Below, piece after piece: positions 50,515 to 60,905 of a DNA stretch of 64,000 bases (its first letter is position 1; each line of letters begins with the position of its first letter). The notes below the pieces were generated by a model. The model worked only from the letters and a program-made list of their open reading frames with translations. It searched no databases and was not told the origin of the DNA. The translations under genes and the position numbers were made by a program. This DNA is from Astrocystis sublimbata (taxonomy: Eukaryota; Ascomycota; Sordariomycetes; Xylariales; Xylariaceae). The stretch covers positions 1 to 64,000 of the forward strand of contig JAJNNY010000078.1 of assembly GCA_022453515.1 (NCBI GenBank), read 5' to 3'.

Positions 50515-51422
50515 ATGACATGTCAATCTAGTGAAGCCAATCTGCAGCTAGCGATCCAAACTAAACATCGCGACCCTCATCTTTCTTTTCGGAAGCTTGC
50601 TAAGATCTTCCATGTTTGCGACCGTACCCTTAAGCGACGCTTCGAAGGCCACCAACCAAGGCATATTACAAACCAAAGATCGCGAAAACTCGACATGTCT
50701 AAAGAGGACACGATTGCCAGACGCGTAATCGAGCTAGATTCGCGAGCGTTTCTACCCCGGCTTCGATACGTTGAAGAAATGGCCAATATCCTCCGACGCG
50801 TCCGACACGCGGCACCCGTAGGCAAGAACTGGGCCTCGAACTTCGTACAACGACGACCTAACCTCCGGACGCGTTTAAATCGTCGAATTGATTATCAGCG
50901 AGCCTTTAACGAAGATCCTGCAAGTTATTACGCGTAGTTTATGCTTATAGCTAATATAATCGCGAAGCACGGTATCGTGGTCGAGGATATCTATAATTTT
51001 AACGAATCGGGGTTTCTAATGGGCATAATTATAACCGGAATAGTTGTAACAAGCTTAGAAAGATGTAGAAGACCTAGGTAGGCCTAGCAAGAAGGCAGAG
51101 AATGGGTTATATATATAAGGTCGCCCTCCTACGCCGAAAGAACGAAGAACTTCGCGAGACTAACCACGTGCTTAACAAACGTCGCAGAACAAAAAACAAG
51201 CGACTAGTACGTAGAGGACCTCTTACTATAGAGGATTCTCAAGTTTTATAGGAATTAAAAAGCGATGAGGATATTGAATCGGTGGTCTAAGGTAAAAGTA
51301 GTCGTCCTATAAAAAGGGCTTATGGCGGTTTGCGACATTGTGGCATATACAGCAATACCGGGCATAATGCGCGAACATGTCAAGTAGAAGTAGAAACCTC
51401 TAAAGAAAACGATTCTAATTGA
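50515..51422 (+). pseudogene. broken Fot-like transposase
   Basis: The frame from the ATG at 50515 encodes an N-terminal psq-type helix-turn-helix (LSFRKLAKIFHVCDRTLKRRF) and the start of a CENP-B/Tc5-type DNA-binding domain (NWASNFVQRRP). It hits a TAG at 50936. Reading on, the first catalytic Asp region survives as DIYNFNESGF. A deletion then removes the remaining catalytic core. The C-terminal part resumes with a basic KRRRTKNKR segment, further in-frame stops, and a CCHC-like knuckle RHCGIYSNTGHNARTC before the stop at 51422. Several stops fit C-to-T or G-to-A changes of Gln or Trp codons. Confidence 0.85.
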
Positions 51423-51478
51423 TTTGAACTATTTTAACTTTGTTGTTGTTGTGTTTTTAATAATGGCGCGAAATAGAT

Positions 51479-51512
51479 GTTGAAAAGTGCGACAATGGCT
51501 TGTGGATGACGT
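51479..51512 (-). repeat. right terminal inverted repeat
   Basis: A 34-base inverted repeat that matches the left end without the 17-base duplication. It abuts the TA target site at 51513-51514. Confidence 0.9.
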
Positions 51513-51854
51513 TACTGAAGTTTTTTAATTTCCAAAATGGTATCTAATTCAACGCCCGGGATGATCTTTCTCAGATTTCCAATATCAAAGCGGTTGGGGT
51601 ATTAAGAGGCTCCTAACTCCTAAGCCACGATGCTGAGTTAGTTCTTGATGAACCCTCAGTTTTCCTTCCACTTTTCCTTATACCCTTCCTTTTCCACTCT
51701 CCCTCTCTCGTCCAACTCGCCCGCCCTCCACTCCGACGTACACCAACAGGCCCATCACCATGACCTTCAGCTGCAAATGAGCGCTCGTCGCGTCGCCCAT
51801 GCGCTGCTCCACCACAACCACGATCCTCTCGGACACGGGGTGTGCGAAGTATGT
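51513..51854. other. spacer between transposon and membrane protein gene
   Basis: No gene is supported. A minus-strand frame at 51613-51858 directly follows the stop of the membrane protein gene in another frame and looks accidental. Confidence 0.5.
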
Positions 51855-53201
51855 TCAAATCTCCACACCCTCCGCTTCCGCTATTTGTCGCAACACGGCG
51901 GCGTATCTGGCAGATGTTTCGTCGACGTGTACTCTTGCCAGAATGTTAGTTATATCCTCCAGCTGCCTATACTCAGCGACTGATATGTTCTCGCGGTACC
52001 TGAGGTCAATCTCCCTTGCGACCTGGGGCATCTGCACCTCATCATAACCTTCCAACGCATCGTACCTTATGATGCCCCCTCTTAGATCGGCGAGAGTGTC
52101 CTCTCTGGCGCGTCTGGCCTGGCTGGAGTTTGGGTCTTGGAGTCTCATAGTGGAAAGCTCCCTCAGTACCCGTGGTAAATCGTCAAGAACCCACTCTAAC
52201 CACATCCTGCGTAACAGGATGGCCATGTCCACGTCTCTGAACGTGTCTTCGATAGTCCGTTGTCTTGGGGTGGAGTACCAGCTCTCTGTCTCCTCATCGT
52301 TCTCCTCGTCCTCCTCGTCCTCCTCGTCCTCCTCGTCCTCGCTCTCCTCGTCCTCACTCTCGTCATCTTCACTCTCATCGCCCTCACTCTCCTCACCCTT
52401 CCCATCCATCCCACTCTCATCATCAAACATGTCTTCTTCCTCGTACTCGTCAGAGCTAGGCGCATCCCAATCAGCCCGACTAAGATCAGGTTCTTCTTCA
52501 GTGCCCATCAAGCTTTCGACAGTCCAATACAACGCCGGATCCACAGCTTGCCGTCTATAGCTATCCTGTGCACCTGCATGCTCACATTGCTTGTTGGGAA
52601 TTTGTTGAGCGACAGGGGCCTTGGGGACGGAGACCACGAGAGTAATAGGGGTGGGGGCAATAGGGGCAATAGGACGAAGGACAAGAGCCAGAGAGACAGG
52701 AGTAAGAGAAGCCAGAACAATAAGAGTGATAGCCAGAGCGAGAGGAGCGTCGTGACGCATCAGCCGCCGTCCATGGGATCGAGAAGCACCGTGGAGCCGT
52801 GCGGGCTCTGGGCGGCGAGGTAGTGTCTCATCGTCATCCGCTGCTGTGTTGTTCCGATCATGGCTGTTGTCTGACGGTACGTCCATGGATGACGGAGAAG
52901 ATGGCTCAGGGTCATGCGAGCCAGGCGGTTGCAGAAACTGAGGCAAGCGGGATGTGGACACTTTCTCAGGGCGTCTCGGAAGGATATGGTCTCTGTGGGC
53001 GAGGTTGGGTCCCACAGGCTCTGGCATCTTGTCGCTCAGCGAGGTTTTTGAGATAGAGGGCTCACGAGAGACAGCTTTAGGGTTTGTGCTCGCGCCAAAA
53101 GCCCAGGTTGAAAATGAATTGGGTTCCTGACCGGTCCCTGACCAGCCTGGATGCACCAGGCTTTCAAATGGTTGCCACATGAAGGAACACGATCCGTCCA
53201 T
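51855..53201 (-). CDS. single-pass membrane protein with acidic repeat
   Basis: A single-exon frame of 448 residues with no family that I recognise. Residues 1-145 are hydrophilic and rich in Pro, Ser, Arg and Asp. A hydrophobic segment (LALAITLIVLASLTPVSLALVL) follows at about 150-175. Then comes a long acidic tract (EESEGDESEDDESEDEE and further E/D) encoded by a near-perfect six-base CTCGTC/CTCCTC repeat at about 52290-52400. The C-terminal 150 residues are helical in character with regular Leu/Arg spacing (DTFRDVDMAILLRRMWLEWVLDDL and on). A single-pass membrane protein with no cleavable signal peptide is likely. It lies about 340 bases from the transposon, which may explain a lineage-specific spread. 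Confidence 0.6.
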   Translation of the reverse strand: MDGSCSFMWQPFESLVHPGWSGTGQEPNSFSTWAFGASTNPKAVSREPSISKTSLSDKMPEPVGPNLAHRDHILPRRPEKVSTSRLPQFLQPPGSHDPEPSSPSSMDVPSDNSHDRNNTAADDDETLPRRPEPARLHGASRSHGRRLMRHDAPLALAITLIVLASLTPVSLALVLRPIAPIAPTPITLVVSVPKAPVAQQIPNKQCEHAGAQDSYRRQAVDPALYWTVESLMGTEEEPDLSRADWDAPSSDEYEEEDMFDDESGMDGKGEESEGDESEDDESEDEESEDEEDEEDEEDEENDEETESWYSTPRQRTIEDTFRDVDMAILLRRMWLEWVLDDLPRVLRELSTMRLQDPNSSQARRAREDTLADLRGGIIRYDALEGYDEVQMPQVAREIDLRYRENISVAEYRQLEDITNILARVHVDETSARYAAVLRQIAEAEGVEI

Positions 53202-54356
53202 AGCACCCGATACTATCTACTATCGTCGTGATATAGGGCAGAGAGCTTTGTCGGGCTACCGACAGCGTGGATTTGTTGTTGGGGTGGAGTGTGCTGAGGT
53301 CTATAGTAATGTTGGGAGTATAACTGTTCGGACCCGAAAGATGGTGATGTTGTACACAACACCTTCGTAGAGTCTCGATGTAACTATTCTGGGGGAAGAA
53401 AGGGAAGTGCTAGAGTTGTGTATGAGGCGTCAGGCGTGCGCATTTTATACTACGCGCGGTACTGCCATCCAGGTTACTGTCGTATAAAATCACGAACTAC
53501 CAATAATAAAGTTCTGTGCAGCGATAAGATTTGCACACGCAGCTCGTTCCCTTCAAGGTTCCCTCTCACGAGCTTGCCAGTGGCAATAGTAGACAGCTCT
53601 ATGATGAGATTGGTTTGTTTGAGATATAACGTAATTTGTACCATATTGTTGAAGGACAGAGGTGGTGTATGCGAATGGCCTTTGGGCATTGCTATGTGAA
53701 GCCGCGATTTTGGATTAATGTGCACACCACACCATGCTACCAATTTCTAAGTCGATGGCTCAATCAAAACATGGTATACACTTGTGCATGAGTATGACAC
53801 TGAGATAACCTGACGCGACACAGAATAAGCATACAGTGTCCCGTACGTATTAAAAGTGCAACCGTTCAGTTCAGCAAAGGTCCGTCGCATCTTCATCCAG
53901 AATGCGTAAGTCCATATGACAAGTTACATTAGCATTGGCACTTCCATTGTAACTACTAGGTATATAGCTTTCATGTGCGATTAATATTTTATAGTGGTTT
54001 AATCCTTATTATTAAGACGTCTAATATATAGCACTTGCCCTTTTCTTGTATATAATCATATATATATTAGAAGTAGAGATGTATAATATTTTTAATCCTT
54101 ATCAAACGTAACGCGGGGGAAAACGCTTGCCCTCGCGTTACGCTTGATAAGGATTAAAACCATCATACATCTCTGCTTCTAATGTGTATACACACCTGTA
54201 TGCAAGGAAAGATCAAGTGCCAGGCATTAGACGTCTTGAACATGAGGATTAAACCATCAAACCATCAACCCACGATAAACCATAAATATTACGGTCATGA
54301 CGACATTATCTTTCATTAAGCATAACCCATTTCGACATCCTCACCACTGCGACATT
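53202..54356. other. intergenic with fold-back element
   Basis: Contains the fold-back repeat at 53995-54256. The rest shows no gene. Confidence 0.5.
53995..54256. mobile_element. fold-back (MITE-like) inverted repeat element
   Basis: The sequence from TGGTTTAATCC to GGATTAAACCA folds on itself: arms of about 120 bases around a short loop near 54114-54125. The innermost 55 bases (from ATTAGAAG(T/C)AGAGATGTAT to GTAACGCG) pair almost perfectly. The outer part pairs imperfectly but keeps AAGACGTCTAAT. Many arm differences are transitions that make the left arm richer in A and T (AATATATAGCAC against AATGCCTGGCAC). There is no coding capacity. It is probably a non-autonomous element or a relic of one. 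Confidence 0.75.
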
Positions 54357-55009
54357 TTAAGCGTACTGCCACACGTTGCCGCTCGCGGGGGCACTAGTCG
54401 TAACCTCAGTGACGGTGCAGGACTCGAGGGCCTGGTCCGAGACGTAGATCTGGTAGTTGACCGCCTCCGCCTCCTCCTCCTCAACGCTGCACAGGAAGAA
54501 CTGGCGACCCTCGCTCTTGAGGTTTCCATTCTCCAGGCGCGAGAACCCAATCAGGACGGAGTCTGCCGGAATAGCAGCACTGTGCGCCTGAGTGTACGAG
54601 AGCGCTCCATCGGGAGCCACATAGACTGTGAGTGGAGAGCAGGGTTAGCCAGGGCTGGTCGGGCCAAGAGTCTCGGCGGCGGGGGAGCCGAATAATCTGG
54701 GGAAGCAGGCTTACCTTGCTGGCCACCGGGCACGGTGACGTCTAGGGACAGGGTGGTGGCGCCGCTTACGGCGAAGGTGGTTCCCGTCCCCGCGTAATCC
54801 GCACAGTCGAGTCCCTCGGTGCCCTCCGGGCAGTAGGTGCTGGCGGTCTCGCTGATGTAGAACTTGCCACCGCTGGCGTTGATGGTGGTGCCGGCGGGGG
54901 AGATATCCTCAACCACGCTGGCGGAGAACGATCCTGTGTTTTCTTGTCTCGGGATCGAGGCAGCGAGGGCCACTGCGGGCAAGGCGATGAGACTCAGGAC
55001 ACTCTTCAT
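54357..55009 (-). CDS. small secreted protein, IgE-binding-protein-like
   Basis: A two-exon minus-strand gene (55009-54715 and 54625-54357; intron 89 bases) for 187 residues. The signal peptide is MKSVLSLIALPAVALA with likely cleavage near residue 16-22 (Kex2-like IPRQ follows). The mature part starts with an ASGGKFYI segment, has two cysteines near TYCP and LDCADY, and continues over the splice through VPGGQQ into VYVAPDGALSYTQAHSAAIPADS. This last motif is typical of fungal secreted proteins annotated as IgE-binding. A third and fourth cysteine (FFLCSV, LESCTV) could form a second disulfide. The protein is probably extracellular or wall-associated. The biochemical role is unknown. Confidence 0.82.
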
Positions 55010-57730
55010 TGTGAATGGGTTTGTGTTGTAAGAATGCGGGTTCTGAGATGGCAGCCGAGTTGAACAGTGAGGAGAGTCAGGCGTTGGTGAAGGTCGTGGC
55101 GTAGAGGATGGACTCTAGAACCATTTGAGGTTCATGAGAGCAGTTATATATACCTGTTGCTATACCGCTTCATGGTAGTTTGCCTGGGGGCTCCCATGTC
55201 GTACGATCCAATCGCGATGATCGCAATCCAATTGCCACAACAATGGGTTGTCGCAAAGGATGAACGGCATGAAGTCTCATGGGTATATCTCGTATTGAGA
55301 AAGAGCAAGGTGACATGGCGTACTGTGATTAGGTCGAATAGGGCGCTTAATCCGTATAATATCAGTCGGTGTGGGAGTTAGTTGGTGGGATTACTCCACG
55401 GCGATGTTACCCGTTTGCAACTCGATCTCGTATACAGTTCGTTCCCAGCACCTATGATGTCAGTCAATATGTCACAACATGGAAGAAATGCTATACGGCT
55501 AACCTAACTGCATATTCAACCTGTGCAATGCAGTCGAGCACTTCGAGCTCGTCACAGCGGAGAACTGTGCCGGGTCAGATTAGCGAGAACCACGAACTAC
55601 AACTGCCGCGCCCCCACTTGGACTTTTGGTAATCCATGTCACGTCACATCTTGCGATAGACATAGCCGTATGCATAGGTTGAGTATTTGATAACGAACAG
55701 AGAGTCCCGAGCCGAATTCAATGATTGGTGGAGGTGACGGGCTTCCTATCGTATAGATAGATGTAAGTATATGCACCCCAGAATCGCAGGCTTCAATTAG
55801 TACTGTACTACCTTTAGCCTCCGTCAACCAAATGAGTCTAAATTCATGAAACATCCTAAGCTCAGTCCACTTGGCTTCCCTTCCCGTATGTAATCTACGA
55901 ACAGGGAGACGGTGATAGTAAGCTGAATCTGGATCACAAACGCACCACAAACGACATATGTGTAGATTATCACTGCGACGTTCACAAACAAAGTGAGAGC
56001 AGCCAGCACGCGCGATATCCCTAGACGAAGGTTCTTCCCATCCCTTTTGACCGGGTTTGGGTTTCATACTGATGGTTACAAATAAACAGCCCCCTTGTGT
56101 GACGAGAGGTAATTGACACGCAGCGCTGCTCGTCGCAACGATCCGTTGTCTTAGTGAAGGCTAGCCAAGACAGGGGGGACGAACGGCCACTATGGTGTTC
56201 GAGCGGTCGACCGCTAGGGAGCGCACCTGCAGTAGTCCGAACTCCCACAGTCCGTCGCTGATCACTCAACGCCGTCGCAGTCGCCGTCGCAATTCTCCAG
56301 ATTCTAGAACATATTCTAGACGGGCGGGCGAGCGGGCACAGCGGGTTACTTCTTCAAACTCATGGAGGACGCCGACGACGAGATCGCCACCGAGCCACGC
56401 GTTCTGAACCACAACGCGTAGCCAAGCGGTCATTGTGCACATTGCTCGCTCTATTGTGTGTGCGATGAGACGCAAATGTCAATTTTGCTCGTGCGATGGC
56501 TGCCAAGATGACGAGGCTCGCTATAGCAGGTGAGTCAATTGCTTACGTTGGAGTCGATCTCTGTGCATCGCGAACCCAAAGCGGCCGAGACGTATAAAGT
56601 CGCACTCGAACCAAAAGACCCCAGACCTAGACCCAGACAACCAGATCGGCCCAGGGGACCGCGGTGTTCGTTGAAGGATTGATAAGCTTGTTTGCTCATT
56701 GATAGACAACAGGCTTCAATTGAAACGTTGCACACCAACGGCAACGGGCTGCGTTCCCCTAACATTCATGACTCAAGAAGGCTGTTGCTATACTGTTGCT
56801 ATAAGTGACTTACCTGCACTCCCTTCTGGTAGATAGCGTAACGGTCGGGTTCTGCGAAGGCCTCGTGCTCTCCTGCCTTACTCGTGCATAGCTACTTGAA
56901 ACAGACCATTTAGACATGGCGACTCTGCTTTTGTTCGGTCCCAAACAGGTTTTATTTTGGTGCGCGTGGAAGGAGGGATAGGGTTGACGGTTGCTCACAA
57001 ATTACACGCAAGCCGTGCATGAAGCGTGTTATTTCGTTTGGTTGGGATGGTGCACACAGCGTTCGCTATCTCTCGGGCAGGAGTCGGACTCGGCGTGGTT
57101 TTTGTAAGCCCGTCGGGAGCTTAATGTCCAACGTTGGCAGCTTGTCCCGGTCGCAGTGGATCTGTTCATTTCCCAAGCCAGCCACGCCCCTGGGCCCGGT
57201 GGAGGACCCTGAGCGACGATACGTCAATCGTAGTTCAGCCCGTCGCAAACTGTCACGGGCAATCTACATGGGATGTCTATTTGTAGGCGCATATAAAAAA
57301 TCAATTGCTGTGCGATCTACGCCTGGAGGATTCGTCTGACTGTTATCACGAAGGCTCTATTGCAGGGGGGGCCGTAAAGGGGCAACTTAGGCAACGTTCA
57401 GCTCTACTAATAAGTACATAGTCGATATTCCCTCGCGGTACAGATATGGTAAGACTAATGTCATTTACACAGCCGATCCCTGCGCGCCATTGGTCATGAC
57501 CCCTGTCTTGGGGTGCCGAAATTACCCAGTTGGGCGCGATCAGGTATCAAACGCCGGCCTGCTTTAGCAGCCGAGCAGCTCTGCTTTAAGGTTTGAGCTT
57601 GTGTGTCCGTCCTGTGTGTCCCGTCTGTGTGTGTCCTTCGATTTAAAACCATACAAGATGCCGCTGTGTGCGGGCAGCGTGCTCGTGCTGCTTTACTACT
57701 GGCGCACCGTCCTGTGATCTTCCTCTCGCC
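55010..57730. other. 2.7-kb gene-poor region
   Basis: No gene is supported. Overlapping minus-strand frames near 55639-56067 include one with membrane-like hydrophobic sequence (55824-56009, LAALTLFVNVAVIIYTYVVC) that could be a relic, but no start, splice signal or domain was found. Confidence 0.45.
55144..55153 (-). promoter_or_regulatory. TATA box of secreted protein gene
   Basis: The minus strand reads GTATATATAA about 135 bases upstream of the ATG at 55009, a normal distance for a highly expressed fungal gene. Confidence 0.5.
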
Positions 57731-58834
57731 ATGCCTCACTCGTCGTCAGGCAACATGCGGCCGTCCCTCGCCGAGTTGGAGCAAGCTGCGTTCTCAGTGG
57801 TCCACCTGATGCAGAGTGTGGCTGCACTTGCCAACGTTCGGATTGCCCTTACTGGCGATTTAGCCGTCAAGAAATACCTGCAGCAGCCGGGCCCTTGCGA
57901 GGTGAGTTGGCGAATGAACAACAACTTGGAGGCAGGCCTGGAATGCTAACCGCATGCGCGCTAGAGCATCGAATTCATCATCTTGTCCGCATCGGCAAGC
58001 CAAGTCAAGAAGACTCTCCTGAGCCATGGGAAGGGATCGATAGTCGAGAGAGCCCAAGCCCTATTCTACCGGCACCCGGCTGGTTGGGCCGTCGGAATCA
58101 AGCTAACGCCCGAGTGGCTTTGCTCCTACTTTCCAACCTCAGCCCAGTTTGTTGCCAACGTCAGGCAGCAGCTGCCTTATGTCTCTCTCGAGGACCTGTT
58201 TGTCTTCAAGGCCGACGCATGTGACATGCACGAGTCGGACGCAGGCAAGCGAAAAGAAGTGCGAGATGCCGGCGCCCTCTTGGAGCTCGCCACCGAGCAC
58301 TTTCCCCTCAGACTCGAAGAACACAAGTTGCAGAGGGTAGAGATGGCACTCAACACACTTGCCGAACATTCGCCGCCCGAATACGGTCGTCGATGGTGGG
58401 AGGCCCGGCTCGGCAAGCAGGGCGACAAGCGACGATCCGTCCAAGATATCTTGTCCGAGCTCGGCGAAGGCCTGCGCCTAGACGAGGAGGAGAACCGACG
58501 AACCACGAGACGGCCGAGTGTCTTCTCTCTTAGCAACAGAGGCTCCGAGACCTCCATCAGCTCTACCGCCGCGTCCATCTCGTCGCAGAACACCACGCCC
58601 TTGTCCTCGCCAGCAGCCAAGATGCGACCGCGGAAGATGAGCGTGAGCGGGTCCTACTCCAAACCTCGTAGACACACCCAGACGATGGGCCCTCCTCAGC
58701 CCGAGTCCGAACCTCCATCACCAGCGCCAACAAGTTTCCGTGACATCAACCGGCTGTATGCCGAGACGATGGACACCAGCGGGCGAAACTCGCCAGGCAT
58801 TTCACTTATGAATTTTCCGGGGAAGGGACGATAA
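57731..58834 (+). CDS. conserved fungal hypothetical protein
   Basis: A two-exon gene (57731-57901 and 57965-58834; intron 63 bases) for 346 residues. The N-terminal 130 residues look like a compact folded domain: LANVRIALTGDLAVKKYL, then across the splice CESIEFIILSASASQVKKTLLSHGKGSIVERAQALFYRHPAGWAVGIKLTPEWL. A nucleotidyltransferase-like fold is conceivable from the first stretch (a GDLAV helix, then a strand of hydrophobics), but no catalytic motif is plain. Then comes a helical region (ALLELATEHFPLRLEEHKLQRVEMAL) and a disordered Ser/Pro/Thr-rich tail with RRPSVFSLSNRGSETSISSTAAS, a likely phosphorylation region. No signal peptide or membrane segment. Function unknown. Confidence 0.72.
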
Positions 58835-60051
58835 AAGCGATCGATAAAAGCGTAAAAGGCAGGATTGTATGGATATGGGTTTGGTACGGTTACAAAAAAG
58901 TCCTTGCTTTTTACACTGCTTTTATGTATACGGTATACCCCCATAGAACATTGGTTAGGATATAGAAATAATGAAGGATCAGTCCCCAGCGCATCATAGG
59001 AAGCCCACCAACATTAATCTCTACAGTTGATATAGATGACTCGCGATCAAAGTAATCTTATCTTGTCATTAGACATCATGGAGACACAGCATAGGACTGC
59101 CCACTGGCTTCGACTGCCATAAGCGAACGGATGGTCATTAATTCCGACTCGGTAGTCTGGCGAGGACACATTCTCAGAGGCCACCACCATTCCCATGGAT
59201 TCAATTTGGACTTATTGGAATCTACCTACATGCTACTGTCCTCGAACAGGATCTACTTATTGTCCGCTTCGAGATCGAAGAGACATATCACAAGAGTTGT
59301 CACACAAGCTGGTCCCAAGGATGACATGAAGATCCCATAATGGTGTACAGCACGGCTATCATCGACAATACGCACAAAATATCACATGTCGTGTACCAAA
59401 AATCAACCATCACGTCATCCGTCTCGGTTTGCTCTTCGAGTATACGGACATAGGTGATTCCGAGCCCCAACATCCCTGCCAACTTTGGACAACTTCCCTT
59501 AGGACATACTTTACGTACCTAGTAATTCCAATTCCGGTATTTCCCCTACTAATGGCGACATTTCGACTGCATATAAGTAAGTTAATATTTATTTTCTTGG
59601 GTGATCGAAAGGCAGAGGCCTGGGAACAGAATAGAACGTAATGCTATTATGGTTGCTCTCAATTTTATCCCCAGAAGTTGGACGAGTCACTTATAAGATC
59701 TTCCGAAAACAGCGATCTGTTATGCTTTTGGACGAGTATCTGGCCGCGTAACCCCTAGACTTACGTCATGGCCCATCGTCACCAGGCGGCTCGAAGCTGA
59801 AAACATCGGTCTCCGATAGAAGCTGCCCTTCTTAGCGTCCCTAGGCGGATAAGTACCAGGCAGTCGGTGTTGTACAAACACTCCTTCGGCACTCTTAACC
59901 GCCGGGTACCTGCCTACTTTACCCAATCTCCTCGACCACAGCAAACAAACACAACACGCGTCCCCAGCGTTATAGACGTATACAAGCCTACCCCACATAT
60001 ACAGAGCTTCTGTGGACCATATGCCATAAAAATCTGAACGATAACAAGAAG
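58835..60051. other. intergenic, no gene seen
   Basis: AT-rich DNA between the conserved hypothetical gene and the tRNA. Frames are short. Nothing recognisable. Confidence 0.5.
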
Positions 60052-60141
60052 GCCCCTTTGGAGCAGTGGTTTAGCTCACTCGCCTCCGGCAACAAGGTCC
60101 TGAATAGCGAGGGGTCGGGGGTTCGAATCCCCCAAGGGGTA
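60052..60141 (+). tRNA. tRNA-Arg(CCG) with intron
   Basis: A full cloverleaf fits. Acceptor GCCCCTT pairs with AAGGGGT (one G-U) and is followed by A73. The D stem is GAGC/GCTC, the anticodon stem CTCGC/GCGAG, and the T stem GGGGG/CCCCC with a TTCGAAT loop. The loop after U33 reads CCG, then G37, so the tRNA decodes CGG. A 16-base intron (60090-60105) sits directly after position 37, the normal place for nuclear tRNA introns. A T run at about 60148-60153 ends the transcript. Confidence 0.93.
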
Positions 60142-60145
60142 GCTC

Positions 60146-60158
60146 ACTTTTTTCTTTT
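60146..60158 (+). terminator. RNA polymerase III terminator
   Basis: A run of T (six or more, then C and four more T) begins seven bases after the tRNA end. This is the standard pol III stop. Confidence 0.8.
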
Positions 60159-60665
60159 CGCTTTGATATTTGCTGCTGCTGTATGATTGCCTATTTGCAT
60201 TTGGTGTTTTTAGTATGGGATAGTCTGGTTTTATATATCAGTAGATTTTTTCGATTGATTTTGTACAGGCTTGGAAGTTTCTTGCTACTACTTGTAAGAT
60301 TCGAAGAGGAATAAAGGTAATTGATATAGAAAATCTAATGCGAAACCAGCTTATCGAAGTAATTGTTTGCATTCCTCAGGTGTCTAGGGCGCCGCTGCCC
60401 ATGCTGCGAGCCCCCATGAGGTCAACTACAGTAGCTTCGGCATCGCATTTGGCTTTAGCCGATCATATCCACACAGAGTCGGCAGTGCGCATACATACAT
60501 GCAATTTATCAGCAGCCACGCGCAGCACACATGTGCATTAGAACTGCGTACTACTAATAGATCGTCAATTAAGTGCATCTACTTAGGTATATGTAAGTAT
60601 GGTATGCATGCGGCTCAAGAAAACACATGGCTAACCCCAATGCAACTAATAGCGCCTGCTTGCTA

Positions 60666-60905
60666 TTAGTCCACTAAGCCACACTCGGGCGACGGCGGGT
60701 TGATGGCCCAATACGTGTTGGGGTAGTACGAGCGGGACGAGCCGTCAACCCCATCCATGTCCTCTATGCTGTTTTCGGGGCAACGATCGACGACTTTGGA
60801 TATATGGTACACCACCAATTCGAACCAACACCAAGTCGCTGGGACGGAATCGAGATCTCTACCAGATATTGCAACCCCTGCATCGAGATCAATGTAACCA
60901 CGCAA
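60666..60905 (-). CDS. possible terminal exon, unknown protein
   Basis: An open frame with coherent composition: two cysteines, many Trp/Tyr, and a C-terminal SYYPNTYWAINPPSPECGLVD. A possible acceptor (CTCGATGCAG) falls near its upstream end. No start exon, domain or signal peptide was found. It could be a decayed gene. Confidence 0.25.
   Translation of the reverse strand: MRGYIDLDAGVAISGRDLDSVPATWCWFELVVYHISKVVDRCPENSIEDMDGVDGSSRSYYPNTYWAINPPSPECGLVD

Larger units (their letters stand above)
50416..51512 (+). mobile_element. pogo/Fot-like DNA transposon, deleted copy
   Basis: A 1,097-base element flanked by TA on both sides (50414-50415 and 51513-51514). Its ends are inverted: the left begins ACGTCATCCACAAGCCATTG and the right end is the exact complement over at least 26 bases. 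TA target sites plus a transposase with an HTH and a C-terminal zinc knuckle place it in the Tc1/mariner superfamily, pogo/Fot group. The left end repeats CCAAGCCATTGTCGCAC in tandem; the right end has it once. Most of the DDE catalytic domain is missing, so the copy cannot move by itself but may be moved by a full-length relative. Confidence 0.9.

Noticed and set aside
52260..52823. A plus-strand frame of 187 codons with a long Leu/Val run
   Set aside because: It is the antisense reading of the acidic E/D tract of the membrane protein, which always gives hydrophobic or Ser-rich strings.
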